A stretch of 64,000 bases of DNA from Acinetobacter pittii (GTDB lineage Bacteria; Pseudomonadota; Gammaproteobacteria; Pseudomonadales; Moraxellaceae): NCBI RefSeq assembly GCF_034064985.1, contig NZ_CP139249.1:1488001-1552000 (forward strand), given 5' to 3'. Of the stretch, positions 47,004 through 56,094 are shown piece after piece. How positions within the stretch are numbered: position 1 is the stretch's first letter; every line of letters starts with the position of its first letter. A program made the translations under genes and the position numbers. The notes below the pieces were generated by a model, which made no database searches, was not told where the DNA came from, and saw nothing but the letters and a program-made list of their open reading frames with translations.

Positions 47004-48011
47004 ATGATTTTAGTGACAGGTGGTTTAGGCTTTATCGGTTCACACATTGCGTTGAGTCTTATGGCTCAAGGGCAAGAAGTGGTAATCGTCGATAATTTGG
47101 CTAATTCGACCTTGCAAACGCTTGAACGGCTAGAGTTTATTTCTGGTATGTACGTTCCATTTGTTAAACTTGATGTACGTAATACACCCGCATTGAATAA
47201 GGTTTTCGAGCAATATTCAATTGATGCGGTTATTCATACTGCCGGGTTTAAATCAATTGAAGAATCTAACCTTAAACCTCTTGAATATTATAATGATAAT
47301 GTTAGTTGCATCATGAGTTTACTACGCGCAATGCAACGTACAGGTGTTCGTCACTTTATTCATCTGTCTAGCCTTGCAGCTTATGGTAAATCTGGACTGC
47401 AATTAAGTGAAACAGAAGAATTTAATTACGCTTATCCTAATCCCTACATTAAGTCTCAACAGATGATTGAAGAAATTATCCGTGATACTTATAAAATTGA
47501 TCATGAGTGGAAAATTGCAATCTTGCGCTTATCTAATATTGTAGGTGCATTTGAACATGGCGTGTTAGGTGAGTATGTCGCTCAGCTCCCTAAAAATATC
47601 GTGCCGCTCGCGATGCAAGTCGCAGCAATGCAGCGTGATTTGATTGAATTACAAGATCAAGCTGAAACATCAGATCATACGACTGAACGCAGTTTTCTCC
47701 ATGTTTTAGATTTGTGCGAGGCGGTGAGTGCGAGTTTACATTGGCTGCGTGATCAAACACATTGTTGCGAAGCATTTAATATTGCCCATGATCAAGTTCA
47801 TTCAATTCGTCAATTACTCGATGAAATTTCACAAGTCACTCAAGCTGAGATTCCAACACAAACAGCAATTTATAAGCATGTTGAGTTGGATCAAGTTGGA
47901 GCTAATATTGAAAAAGCCAAAACATTACTGCAATGGGCACCAAAACGCCCATTAAAACAAATGATCGAAGATGAATGGCGCTTTTATCAAAATACATTAA
48001 ATGGAAGATAA
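47004..48011 (+). CDS. GalE-like NAD-dependent epimerase/dehydratase with altered active site
   Basis: A 335-residue extended short-chain dehydrogenase resembling UDP-glucose 4-epimerase. The NAD site is TGGLGFIGSHIA, followed by VDNLANS and HTAGFKSIEES; HLSSLAAYG gives the active-site Ser. The usual YxxxK is PYIKSQQ: the Tyr is present, but the position of the catalytic Lys is Gln (CAA codon). The substrate-binding half is also divergent (no FGDDYxTRDGT segment). Epimerase activity is therefore doubtful. It is alone between tusD (divergent) and fumC, with no sugar genes around. Confidence 0.75.
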   Translation: MILVTGGLGFIGSHIALSLMAQGQEVVIVDNLANSTLQTLERLEFISGMYVPFVKLDVRNTPALNKVFEQYSIDAVIHTAGFKSIEESNLKPLEYYNDNVSCIMSLLRAMQRTGVRHFIHLSSLAAYGKSGLQLSETEEFNYAYPNPYIKSQQMIEEIIRDTYKIDHEWKIAILRLSNIVGAFEHGVLGEYVAQLPKNIVPLAMQVAAMQRDLIELQDQAETSDHTTERSFLHVLDLCEAVSASLHWLRDQTHCCEAFNIAHDQVHSIRQLLDEISQVTQAEIPTQTAIYKHVELDQVGANIEKAKTLLQWAPKRPLKQMIEDEWRFYQNTLNGR

Positions 48012-48127
48012 GATAATGATTCTTATTTACAATAATGGAATGCTTGAGTACGATATTCAAAATTAACTAGCCAGAGCAAACACTTGCTTCAGCCCGTGAG
48101 TTCTTTATTGAGATAACCGAGGTTTCT

Positions 48128-49522
48128 ATGCAAACACGAATTGAACATGACACGATGGGTGAGATTGAAGTTCCAAATGAAGCATTGTGGGGAGCACAGA
48201 CTCAACGCAGCTTACAGAACTTTAAAATTGGGCAAGAACGATTACCTCGTGCCATGATTCGAGCAATGGGTTTGGTCAAAAAGGCTGCTGCAATAACCAA
48301 TGCTGAACTTGAACAATTACCGCAAGACTTGAGCCAATATATTGTGGGTGCAGCTGAAGAAGTCATTGATGGCAAGTGGGATTCACAGTTTCCTTTAGTT
48401 GTCTGGCAAACGGGTTCTGGTACGCAAAGTAATATGAACTGTAATGAAGTGATTGCCAATATTGCGAACCAGAAATTAGGGCAAGCCTTAGGGGCTCAAA
48501 AGCCAGTACATCCAAACGATCATGTCAATCGTGCTCAATCAACAAACGACTCATTTCCAACGGCCATTCACGTGGCAGCAAGTTTGCAAATTAATGAATT
48601 ACTGATCCCTGCGGTCGAGCAACTTAAAGCGACTTTGCAAAAAAAATCTGATGAGTTCCAAGATATTGTCAAAATTGGCCGTACTCATTTGCAAGATGCC
48701 ACGCCATTAACTTTAGGCCAAGAGTTTAGTGGCTATGTTTCTCAGCTTGAGCATGGATTGGTTCGATTACAACAGGCTTTAACTGGTTTATATGAATTGC
48801 CATTGGGTGGAACTGCTGTAGGGACTGGGTTAAATGCACATCCTAACTATGCAGTAAAAGCAGCCGCACAGCTTGCTCTACTTACAGGTTTACCTTTTGT
48901 AACTGCACCCAATAAATTTGAAGCTCTAGCAGGACGGGACGCCGCTGTTTTTGCATCAGGTGCATTAAAAACGTTGGCTGTAAGCTTAAACAAAATTGCG
49001 AATGATATTCGTTGGTTGGCAAGTGGTCCACGTTGTGGTTTTGGTGAAATCCGTATTCCAGAAAATGAACCTGGTTCAAGCATTATGCCGGGGAAAGTAA
49101 ACCCAACACAAAGTGAAGCAATGACCATGGTGGTTGCACAAGTGCTTGGCAATGACACAACCATTAATGTGGCTGGTGCCTCAGGTAACTTTGAGTTAAA
49201 CGTATTTATGCCTGTAATTGCTTATAACTTATTGCAATCTATTCAATTGCTTGGGGACGCTTGTAATAGCTTTAACGACCATTGTGCAGTAGGAATTGAG
49301 CCTAATCGCGATAAGATTGACCACTTCTTACATAACTCTCTCATGTTGGTCACAGCGTTAAATCCGGTAATTGGCTATGAAAATTCTGCAAAAGTTGCAA
49401 AGACTGCTTATAAAGAAAATAAAACGTTGAAGCAGGTCGCTGTTGAGCTTGGTTTGGTTACAGCGGAACAATTTGACGAAGTAGTTAAACCTGAAAAGAT
49501 GGTTTCACCAAATAGTAAGTAA
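48128..49522 (+). CDS. fumC: Class II fumarate hydratase
   Basis: A 464-residue oxygen-stable fumarase interconverting fumarate and malate. It has [17 protein letters not shown], the [14 protein letters not shown] segment with active-site His and the lid signature [13 protein letters not shown]. It uses a single-gene unit ending in a terminator. Confidence 0.96.
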   Translation: MQTRIEHDTMGEIEVPNEALWGAQTQRSLQNFKIGQERLPRAMIRAMGLVKKAAAITNAELEQLPQDLSQYIVGAAEEVIDGKWDSQFPLVVWQTGSGTQSNMNCNEVIANIANQKLGQALGAQKPVHPNDHVNRAQSTNDSFPTAIHVAASLQINELLIPAVEQLKATLQKKSDEFQDIVKIGRTHLQDATPLTLGQEFSGYVSQLEHGLVRLQQALTGLYELPLGGTAVGTGLNAHPNYAVKAAAQLALLTGLPFVTAPNKFEALAGRDAAVFASGALKTLAVSLNKIANDIRWLASGPRCGFGEIRIPENEPGSSIMPGKVNPTQSEAMTMVVAQVLGNDTTINVAGASGNFELNVFMPVIAYNLLQSIQLLGDACNSFNDHCAVGIEPNRDKIDHFLHNSLMLVTALNPVIGYENSAKVAKTAYKENKTLKQVAVELGLVTAEQFDEVVKPEKMVSPNSK

Positions 49523-49556
49523 TCACTAAAAACAATGTAAGCGTTAATGTTTATAT

Positions 49557-49580
49557 AAAAGCCCTCATCTGAGGGCTTTT
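49557..49580 (+). terminator. Terminator of fumC
   Basis: A 10-bp stem (49557-49566 with 49571-49580) with loop ATCT and terminal T4 lies 35 bases after fumC. It may also work on the opposite strand. Confidence 0.75.
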
Positions 49581-49619
49581 ATAGGTAGAGACTAACTTAT
49601 AGCTTGAGATCGGAAAATA

Positions 49620-49913
49620 TCAAAGTAAGCCTTCTATATATTCCCAACCATGAGATTTCATAGTCTCAAACTTCTTTTTTAGCTCTTCTTTTTCGTAGTT
49701 ATGAGGATCGCCTGCTAAAAGAACATGATACGAGTTAGTTTCTGGTTCTATAGTCACTTCAATAATTTCTACTGGTTGGATCACTCCACTCTCAGTTAGA
49801 CCAGAGTCTATAAAACATATTCCTTTTACAGGAATAACAGTACAGTCATATTCTTTGGAAATAAAATAATTATTTGCTGAAGCGGAATACGTACGTGATG
49901 CTCTAACTTTCAT
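49620..49913 (-). CDS. Small protein of unknown function
   Basis: I do not recognise this 97-residue protein. It has no membrane segment or signal peptide; a short positively charged start is followed by a beta-rich middle and a charged C-terminal helix (EKEELKKKFETMKSHGWEYI). The start is well supported by AAGGAGG seven bases before the ATG at 49913. Confidence 0.6.
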   Translation of the reverse strand: MKVRASRTYSASANNYFISKEYDCTVIPVKGICFIDSGLTESGVIQPVEIIEVTIEPETNSYHVLLAGDPHNYEKEELKKKFETMKSHGWEYIEGLL

Positions 49914-50086
49914 GTGTACCTCCTTCAAGCGTAGAAAGGGAATGTTTTAGTCTGGCGTGCTTGTAGAGTTAATACTGTTTAATTTATATAGTGATTTTAT
50001 TTTTTACTTCAATATTCTAATTATAGATTTTTTATTAGCATAAAATACTGTTAGCTATAATTTACAAGTAAGGTATTAAAAAAATT

Positions 50087-50788
50087 ATGAATCAAAAGCC
50101 ACTTTCAGTTGTTTTAATTCCTGGTTATATGCTTGACGAATCTCTGTGGAATGAAGTCATAAATGAGGTGCCTAAAGAGTGGAATATATCTCGAGCTACT
50201 TTAGAAGAAGGGCAAACAATCAAAGAGATTGCTCAGAATATTGCTAAAAATGCGCCTGAGAGCTTTGTACTAATTGGATTCTCACTTGGAGGATACATTG
50301 CGAGATCTATAGTGGAGCAATTTCCTGAAAAAGTTAAGGCACTTGTTTTAATAGCATCTTCATTACGTTCAGATACAGAAGAGCAGAAAAGTCAAAAGTT
50401 AACGGCGATTAAGCTTAACTCGGGGAAAAATTTCCATGGACTAAGTTCAATATCGATTGAAAAAACACTTCATCCATCGAATGTTCAGAATCGTGCTCTC
50501 GTAAAAAGAATCCAAGAGATGGGCAAGACTCTAGGTTACGAAGAGTTCGTTAAACAATCTATGTTAGATAGAAATTCTTATGATATGAGTAAGATCACAT
50601 GCCCAACTTTAATTATTTCTGGTGCAGAGGACCAGCTGCGTTCTAAGGAAGAGGCGATAGAATTATTAGATCAGTTGCCACATGCAAAGCTTGAGATAAT
50701 TAAAAATACGGGCCATATGATTCCGATTGAGCAGCCGAAGACATTGGTTTCAGTGATTTCAACTTGGTTAAGTACTTATCATTTATGA
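50087..50788 (+). CDS. Alpha/beta-fold hydrolase
   Basis: A 233-residue cytosolic hydrolase. The nucleophile is in IGFSLGGYIA, acid in SGAEDQLRS, and His in KNTGHMIPIEQP; LIPGYMLDESLW would form the oxyanion hole. Resembles small esterases/BioH-like enzymes but no metabolite can be assigned. Its 3' end overlaps the converging small gene by 6 bases. Confidence 0.8.
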   Translation: MNQKPLSVVLIPGYMLDESLWNEVINEVPKEWNISRATLEEGQTIKEIAQNIAKNAPESFVLIGFSLGGYIARSIVEQFPEKVKALVLIASSLRSDTEEQKSQKLTAIKLNSGKNFHGLSSISIEKTLHPSNVQNRALVKRIQEMGKTLGYEEFVKQSMLDRNSYDMSKITCPTLIISGAEDQLRSKEEAIELLDQLPHAKLEIIKNTGHMIPIEQPKTLVSVISTWLSTYHL

Positions 50789-51046
50789 AGGCCTAACTTT
50801 TGTTTTCTTCGTTAAAATCTTAATAATTTTGTAAACTTGATTACCGAGTTTAATTTTTTGATGAATGGTTGCATGATCAAGCTGCTCCCATAACTCAAAT
50901 GGGAAAAACTCTGAACTATGATCAAATATCCATAACCATTGGTAGCTATTATTAAGCGTACTTTTATCAAAACGGACATCTTGTACTTTGACAATCTTAA
51001 ACTGTTTATGATGTTCGTCTTGAAGAATAATTTCATGGTTCTCCAT
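50783..51046 (-). CDS. Small protein of unknown function
   Basis: An 87-residue reading frame with aromatic-rich middle (SYQWLWIFDHSSEFFPFELWEQL) and a basic end. Not recognised. Candidate starts at 51061 and 51046 both have weak ribosome sites. Ends overlapping the hydrolase gene tail to tail. Confidence 0.45.
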   Translation of the reverse strand: MENHEIILQDEHHKQFKIVKVQDVRFDKSTLNNSYQWLWIFDHSSEFFPFELWEQLDHATIHQKIKLGNQVYKIIKILTKKTKVRPS

Positions 51047-51241
51047 TAGACATCCATCCATTAAATACAATGTTTAATTTTACTCAAATTAATACTATTT
51101 GATTAACTTGTTAGGTTGGCATTCATTTACAAAAGATTTCGAGTTGTAAAGTTTGTCATTTTCAAAATGAAAATAATCTTTACTTTTGAAATACAAGGTT
51201 TTAAATAGCTTACATTGTAAGAAGAGGAGGTAGATGTCAGA

Positions 51242-51277
51242 ATGGACATTGAAATTTATCTTCGAGTATCGCTATGA
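51242..51277 (+). CDS. Possible 11-residue leader peptide before the BLUF gene
   Basis: ATG at 51242 follows the strong ribosome-site-like GAAGAGGAGG (51221-51230) by 11 bases and encodes MDIEIYLRVSL, ending in a TGA that overlaps the BLUF ATG (ATGA at 51274). An alternative frame from 51234 encodes 23 residues and runs past the BLUF start. The BLUF ATG has no good site of its own, so coupling is plausible; I cannot tell whether the peptide is made. Confidence 0.3.
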   Translation: MDIEIYLRVSL

Positions 51278-51717
51278 GTTTAATAGGCTTTATGTATGCA
51301 AGTAAAACCAATAGTGAACATAGTCAAATAAAACAAGATTTAATTGATATTCTCACAGAAGCGGTCAAATTCAATTCACATAATGATATTACAGGAGTAC
51401 TTTACTATGGTAATGGATACTTCTTGCAATATTTGGAAGGTGAGAAAGAACAGGTCGAATCGCTTTTTTATAATTTAATTTTAAAAGATTCGAGACACCA
51501 AAACTGCGAAATCATTTTTTCTGAATCATCCGAACAACGTTTATTTAAACATTGGAGCATGAAATTTGCTCCTATTAATACGAAAATAAAAGATTTCTTT
51601 CGCCATCATCATGTTGATGAGTTTAATCCATATTTGCTTAACACTACATCCATTCCAACTTTTATTGAATTGCTTGTAGATCAACCTAATCATAAAGTTG
51701 ATCAATACCAAGTTTAA
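51274..51717 (+). CDS. BLUF-domain blue-light sensor protein
   Basis: A 147-residue single-domain BLUF photoreceptor. Near the N terminus MYASKT holds the flavin-contact Tyr (residue 8); DITGVLYYGNGYFLQYLEGE holds the Gln that switches hydrogen bonds (about residue 50) and the FAD pocket; HWSMKF holds the semi-conserved Trp and Met. The protein resembles A. baumannii BlsA, but looks like a paralogue. It has no output domain, so it probably acts by contact with a partner. No obvious partner is encoded nearby. Confidence 0.88.
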   Translation: MSLIGFMYASKTNSEHSQIKQDLIDILTEAVKFNSHNDITGVLYYGNGYFLQYLEGEKEQVESLFYNLILKDSRHQNCEIIFSESSEQRLFKHWSMKFAPINTKIKDFFRHHHVDEFNPYLLNTTSIPTFIELLVDQPNHKVDQYQV

Positions 51718-51763
51718 TCAAAATTAGGAATGACATTGGGTTTTAAGTGTTCTGTTTAAATTT

Positions 51764-51786
51764 AAGCTCTCTTCGGAGAGCTTTTT
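51764..51786 (+). terminator. Terminator of the BLUF gene
   Basis: Stem AAGCTCTC with its complement around a TTCG tetraloop, followed by T5; a textbook intrinsic terminator 46 bases after the gene. Confidence 0.85.
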
Positions 51787-51958
51787 ATCACAAAGGCTGA
51801 AAGTTTCACTAATTAATAATGAATTGGCGTTGAATAAGCCGTCATAATTGTTAAAATGCCCACCTTATTCTGTTTTTATATTGTTTTTTGTTTTGCATTT
51901 GTTTTGCGAAGTTAGAGATAAAAATATTAAAAACAGCTGCTTAGTTAAGGACTTTTGA

Positions 51959-52450
51959 ATGCTCTCTATTTATTTAACAGATACCCAGCAACATGTGCAA
52001 TTTAATGATTATCCTAGTGATCAGCCGGTTAAGTTTCTGTTAAATCTTAAAAAGATTTTTCCAAGTACAGCGGACTTATTATTGCCAGTTTTACCTGAAG
52101 ATAATGACCTAGAAAATGTAACTTGGGAATCAACCTCAAAAGATTTTGAAATCTTTAAAAAGCTATTAGCGGGATGGGGTGTTATTGAGCTTCGTTTAAA
52201 TGCAATTACTGCTTACAAAGATAAAAACTTTGCAAATGAGTTAGTGAAACAAGCACAGGTAAAACGTAAGAAAACAGCCCAAAAGAACCACCAGCTTTCT
52301 TTAGTTGCACTTGATTATATTTTTATGCACGAAGTTCATGCATTAATTGATGCTGAATTGGTCACTATTGGTGAGAAATTCTACTTACCCACCTTGCGTG
52401 AGCAATGGAAGGGTACAGTTTCAGACCAAGTGCTCAACGGAAAACTATAA
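51959..52450 (+). CDS. Protein of unknown function
   Basis: A 163-residue soluble protein I cannot name. It is mixed alpha/beta, without signal peptide or Cys clusters, with a basic stretch in the middle (VKRKKTAQKN) and a long C-terminal helix region. AAGGA lies 8 bases before the ATG; a strong terminator follows directly, so it is a real gene. Nearby genes give no clue. Confidence 0.65.
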   Translation: MLSIYLTDTQQHVQFNDYPSDQPVKFLLNLKKIFPSTADLLLPVLPEDNDLENVTWESTSKDFEIFKKLLAGWGVIELRLNAITAYKDKNFANELVKQAQVKRKKTAQKNHQLSLVALDYIFMHEVHALIDAELVTIGEKFYLPTLREQWKGTVSDQVLNGKL

Positions 52451-52459
52451 TTTAAATGC

Positions 52460-52490
52460 AAAAGGTGAATTTATAAAAATTCACCTTTTT
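52460..52490 (+). terminator. Terminator after the 163-residue gene
   Basis: A 13-bp stem (52460-52472 with 52477-52489) with a 4-base loop and terminal T run lies 10 bases after the stop. Confidence 0.85.
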
Positions 52491-52609
52491 ATTTTCTAAT
52501 TAAATCAATATCTTATAATTTTAAGTTTGCTTATACAAAAGTTTACAAGAAAAGAATGCGTTTTTTTCAATGTGGCAGATACATTGCTTATATAAATACA
52601 AAATTATTG

Positions 52610-52820
52610 CGGGAGAGAGGTTCATTAAGAACCCGCCGAAGGAGCAACAAGCCCGGAAACTCTCAGGCAAAAGGACTGTAATAATTAAAAAATCTGGAGA
52701 GAAGCTTAGATTTATAAGAATGGAAAACAATAACTTATAAATTATAAACTCACCGAAGGGGAAGATCTAAACGTTAAAAGGTAACGTTGGGGTCGAAACT
52801 CTCAGGTACCAATGACAGAT
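52610..52820 (+). ncRNA. Tandem glycine riboswitch
   Basis: Two glycine-aptamer cores lie in tandem. Core one has GCCGAAGGAGCAA (52635-52647) and GAAACTCTCAGGCAAAAGGAC (from 52656); core two has CACCGAAGGGG (from 52751) and GAAACTCTCAGGTACC (from 52795), with P1 from ATCTG (52693) and CAGAT (52816). Glycine binding stabilises P1; the released or trapped ACAGA could instead pair with TCTGT at 52859-52863 around the ribosome site, suggesting translational control of the next gene. I cannot tell from the sequence whether it is on or off with glycine. Confidence 0.9.
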
Positions 52821-52864
52821 GGGCTGTACTGATGAAATGTTTTTGCATTTCTGAGGAGTCTGTT

Positions 52865-54109
52865 ATGCCACATGTTATTGTGATAGGTGCGGGAATCACA
52901 GGGGTTACCTCTGCTTATGAATTATCGCAACTGGGTTATCAAGTCACAGTGATTGATCGACATTTATATCCTGCAATGGAAACATCCTTTGCCAATGGAG
53001 GGCAATTATCGGCTTGTAACGCTGAAGTATGGAACCAAAAAGCCACCGTGATTAAAGGCTTTAAATGGATGAGACAAAAAGATGCTCCTCTATTGTTAAA
53101 CCCTTCATTTAGTTTGCATAAGTATAGTTGGCTAGTTGAATTTCTATCGCATATTAAAAACTATGAAGCAAATACGATCGAGACGGTGCGTTTGGCATTG
53201 CTTGCTCGTAAGCGTTTGTTTGAAGTTGCTGAAAAAGAGCAGCTTGAGTTTGATTTGGAGAAACGTGGAATCCTCCATATGTATCATAGTAAAGCTGACT
53301 ATGAGATTGCTAAACAAGTTAATAACGTATTGAACAAAGGTACATTAGAGCGCTATTCGGTTTCACCTGATGAAATGAAAACAATAGAACCATCTTTGAC
53401 GGGTGACTATTTCGGTGGTTACTACACGCCAAGTGATGCAACGGGGGATATTCATAAATATTCAACCTCTTTGGCTGAAAAGACTAAAGAATATGGCGTT
53501 CAATATAAGTTCGGCCTAGAAGTTATGGACATTAAGTGCAGCGCAGACAAAGTAGTCGTGACTTGTCAGCCAAGTGCGGAGCATCCTTATCTGGTTGAAT
53601 CTGATCACATCCAACTTGAAGGTGATGTACTTGTGGTTTGTGGTGGTGTAGGGAGCTATCAACTTGCCGATATGATTGGTGAGCGAGTAAATGTGTATCC
53701 AGTAAAAGGTTATTCAATTACTGTGCAATTAAAAGATGAGCATAGCGTAAAGAATGCTCCTTGGGTGAGCTTACTAGATGAAAGTGCAAAAATTGTGACC
53801 TCTCGCTTAGGTAAAGATCGACTACGTGTAGCGGGGACTGCTGAGTTTAACGGCTATAACCGTGACATACGGGCTGATCGTATTCAACCATTAGTGAATT
53901 GGGTAAACCGTAATTTTGATATTTCAACAGAGCATGTGGTGCCTTGGGCAGGGTTAAGACCTATGATGCCGAATATGTTGCCAGTAGTGAAACAATCTAA
54001 ACAACCTCGCGTTTTTTATAATACAGGGCATGGGCATTTAGGTTGGACTTTGTCTGCAGCAACCGCAGTTTTAGTCGGTCAGGATATTGCTCAAAAATAT
54101 CCAGCGTAG
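52865..54109 (+). CDS. DadA-like D-amino acid dehydrogenase / glycine-type FAD oxidoreductase
   Basis: A 414-residue DAO-family flavoprotein. VIGAGITGVTSAYELSQLGYQVTVIDR is the FAD-binding Rossmann, SFANGGQLS and GILHMYHSKAD are DadA-like, and the C-terminal GHGHLGWTLSAATAVLVGQDIA is the second FAD motif. DadA enzymes oxidise D-amino acids and pass electrons to the quinone pool. The glycine riboswitch directly upstream suggests glycine is a real substrate here. ATG 52865 has GAGGAG six bases upstream. Not beside dadX, so not the alanine catabolic operon. Confidence 0.85.
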   Translation: MPHVIVIGAGITGVTSAYELSQLGYQVTVIDRHLYPAMETSFANGGQLSACNAEVWNQKATVIKGFKWMRQKDAPLLLNPSFSLHKYSWLVEFLSHIKNYEANTIETVRLALLARKRLFEVAEKEQLEFDLEKRGILHMYHSKADYEIAKQVNNVLNKGTLERYSVSPDEMKTIEPSLTGDYFGGYYTPSDATGDIHKYSTSLAEKTKEYGVQYKFGLEVMDIKCSADKVVVTCQPSAEHPYLVESDHIQLEGDVLVVCGGVGSYQLADMIGERVNVYPVKGYSITVQLKDEHSVKNAPWVSLLDESAKIVTSRLGKDRLRVAGTAEFNGYNRDIRADRIQPLVNWVNRNFDISTEHVVPWAGLRPMMPNMLPVVKQSKQPRVFYNTGHGHLGWTLSAATAVLVGQDIAQKYPA

Positions 54110-54115
54110 AAAGTA

Positions 54116-54143
54116 AAAAGCCAGTGTTCAAACACTGGCTTTT
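54116..54143. terminator. Bidirectional terminator
   Basis: A 12-bp perfect stem (AAAAGCCAGTGT with its complement) and a 4-base loop separate the converging dadA-like and LprI-like genes; both strands end in T-rich sequence. Confidence 0.85.
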
Positions 54144-54153
54144 ATCTAAAGAG

Positions 54154-54780
54154 TTAGTCATATAAGCGGTAGATTCCGCTAAAACGCTCACAGCCTTTTT
54201 GCTGGGTTTTCACATTCAGTAAAGCTTTTTGGAAATTAAACTGATATTTACAGTTATGCTCATTGTCTAAAATTTCATTTTTTTCTTCAGGTGAACTATA
54301 AGCCATCAAAGAAATCGTTTGAGTTTCTTTGCGGTTATTTGGATTGCGGTATGCTATACCTTCAATCTTGATTTTATCTTTCGCGAGCTGATGGACCTGA
54401 ATGTGTACAGGCTGTGCTGCTAGATGTCCATTCTCAAACTTAAGATAATGCTGGGTAAGCGTTTGCTTAAGCGATGCATAAAAATTTAAGTCATCAGTAC
54501 GTAAATCAAACTGTTGTTGAATACATGTATTACTCTTGCATTGCTCAGTATGTTTAGACCATAACTTTTGTGTATCCTGTAAGAGCTGTAAGGGGGCATC
54601 AGTGACTAAATATGCAGAAAGATATTTATTATTGAGTTGCTTTCTCGATTCACTAAATGTTTTTGAACAGATTTTAAGCTCAGCTCCAGTATTGGAGCAG
54701 TCTATTGTTTCTGCAAAGACAAGAGGTGAACATAAACAGCTCAGTGTCACGACAAAACTTAATCTTTTCAATTGATTCAT
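54154..54780 (-). CDS. LprI-like exported protein (lysozyme-inhibitor-type N-terminal domain)
   Basis: A 208-residue exported protein with a signal peptide ending PLVFA, then Cys-rich DCSNTGAELKICSKTFSESRKQLNNKY and EQCKSNTCIQQQFDLRTDDL, characteristic of the LprI/DUF1311 family, some of which inhibit lysozyme. The C-terminal half is unassigned and has another Cys pair. An in-frame ATG at 54798 is possible. Confidence 0.6.
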   Translation of the reverse strand: MNQLKRLSFVVTLSCLCSPLVFAETIDCSNTGAELKICSKTFSESRKQLNNKYLSAYLVTDAPLQLLQDTQKLWSKHTEQCKSNTCIQQQFDLRTDDLNFYASLKQTLTQHYLKFENGHLAAQPVHIQVHQLAKDKIKIEGIAYRNPNNRKETQTISLMAYSSPEEKNEILDNEHNCKYQFNFQKALLNVKTQQKGCERFSGIYRLYD

Positions 54781-54898
54781 ATCAGTATTAGACAGCATGA
54801 TCGCTTATACTTTCAGTCTACTTTGCTAGGTGTACTATAGCGAAACAGAACGGCTGAATACAAGATTTCTTAAGTTTTTATGGAAGGTAATAATTTAT

Positions 54899-55390
54899 AT
54901 GGTTGCTCAGATTCGTATTGGACAAGGAATGGATGTACACGCCTTTGAAGAGGGGAACTTCGTTACATTGGCGGGTATTCAAATTCCACATACACATGGT
55001 TTGAAAGCGCATTCTGATGGTGACGTGGTACTTCATGCGCTATGTGATGCTTTATTAGGTGCTTTAGCACTTGGTGATATTGGACAACATTTTCCTGATA
55101 CTGACCCAGAATACAAAGGCGCAGATAGCCGAGTATTGTTAAAGCATGTTTATCAATTAATCTTAGACCGTGGTTATCAGTTAAATAATGCCGATATTAC
55201 GGTGGCTTGCGAGCGTCCAAAATTAGCTAAGCATAATCTTGAAATGCGTCAAAGCATTGCTGATGTTTTAAATGTCGATATTAATCAAATTAGTATTAAA
55301 GCAACGACAACCGAAAAACTTGGGTTTACCGGTCGTCAAGAAGGTATTTTGGCTACAGCGACTGTTTTAGTCTCTCATCACACCAAGTGA
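54899..55390 (+). CDS. ispF: 2-C-methyl-D-erythritol 2,4-cyclodiphosphate synthase
   Basis: A 163-residue trimeric MEP pathway enzyme. Zn is bound by Asp and His in GMDVHAF and the His of HSDGDVVLHALCDALLGALALGDIG; the family's ATTTEKLGFTGRQEGI follows. The ATG at 54899 has GAAGG 11 bases upstream; a longer frame from 54830 adds an unconserved 23 residues. Its stop overlaps the converging phosphatase-like gene by 13 bases. Confidence 0.95.
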   Translation: MVAQIRIGQGMDVHAFEEGNFVTLAGIQIPHTHGLKAHSDGDVVLHALCDALLGALALGDIGQHFPDTDPEYKGADSRVLLKHVYQLILDRGYQLNNADITVACERPKLAKHNLEMRQSIADVLNVDINQISIKATTTEKLGFTGRQEGILATATVLVSHHTK

Positions 55391-55902
55391 TCGGCCTGCT
55401 GCAAAGACTGTTGAAGTTCTAAAGTTGCCTTACGGCCTTGTAGCTGTAAGGTAATACTATGAATGAGTCCAGTCCAAGTCTCATTAGGTTCCCAAATTTC
55501 GTGTAATAAATCTTGAGATGCAGGCATATCCATATTCATATAAAACTGTCTATAAACATACATAAGGCAACTTACGCGTTTATTTTTGGCGCAATGTATC
55601 CAAACAATTTCATTTTGCACTAAATGATCAATTAGATCTAAAACTAATAAGCACTGCTCAGCAGAAGGCATCTCCCAATCAATTGGAATATGAATATAAT
55701 TTAAACCAAGGTCTAAACAAATACGGTCTTCATTCTCAAGATGATTTGAAGCATTAGTTAAAGCAAGGTTAATGACTGTGCTACAACCAAACTCTTTAAT
55801 CAATTTTAGTTGTTCAGCAGAAGGCTGGGCCGAGCTAAATAAATGTTCATGAATAATCGAAAATGCGGGAATTTGAGATAATGATTGTTCAAGGGTTGTC
55901 AT
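55378..55902 (-). CDS. Protein-tyrosine-phosphatase-fold protein (DUF442-like)
   Basis: A 174-residue protein with a dual-specificity-phosphatase-like fold: SSAQPSAEQLKLIKEFGCSTVINLAL near the start and the loop VWIHCAKNKRVSCLMYVY. The loop has Arg five positions after Cys (CX4R) rather than the classical CX5R, as in DUF442/BLH relatives. Activity and substrate unknown. Overlaps the ispF 3' end. Confidence 0.7.
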   Translation of the reverse strand: MTTLEQSLSQIPAFSIIHEHLFSSAQPSAEQLKLIKEFGCSTVINLALTNASNHLENEDRICLDLGLNYIHIPIDWEMPSAEQCLLVLDLIDHLVQNEIVWIHCAKNKRVSCLMYVYRQFYMNMDMPASQDLLHEIWEPNETWTGLIHSITLQLQGRKATLELQQSLQQADHLV

Positions 55903-56057
55903 GATCGCACTCTACAAGAGTAGGCTTAGCTTATTGTGTAGAATGTTATACACGATTCTAGAGAATAGTTGAAATACAGCCTGCTTATATATTCGACAAC
56001 GTTATCAAAATTTTAAAAATAATTAACTGGAAAAGTACAAGTCTTATAAAATAAAAA

Positions 56058-56080
56058 AACAGCATCATAAAGATGCTGTT
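56058..56080 (-). terminator. Terminator of argF
   Basis: A 9-bp stem AACAGCATC with its complement around ATAAA, with an A7 run that gives a U tract in the minus transcript, lies just past argF. Confidence 0.85.
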
Positions 56081-56094
56081 TCCTATGTAAATAC

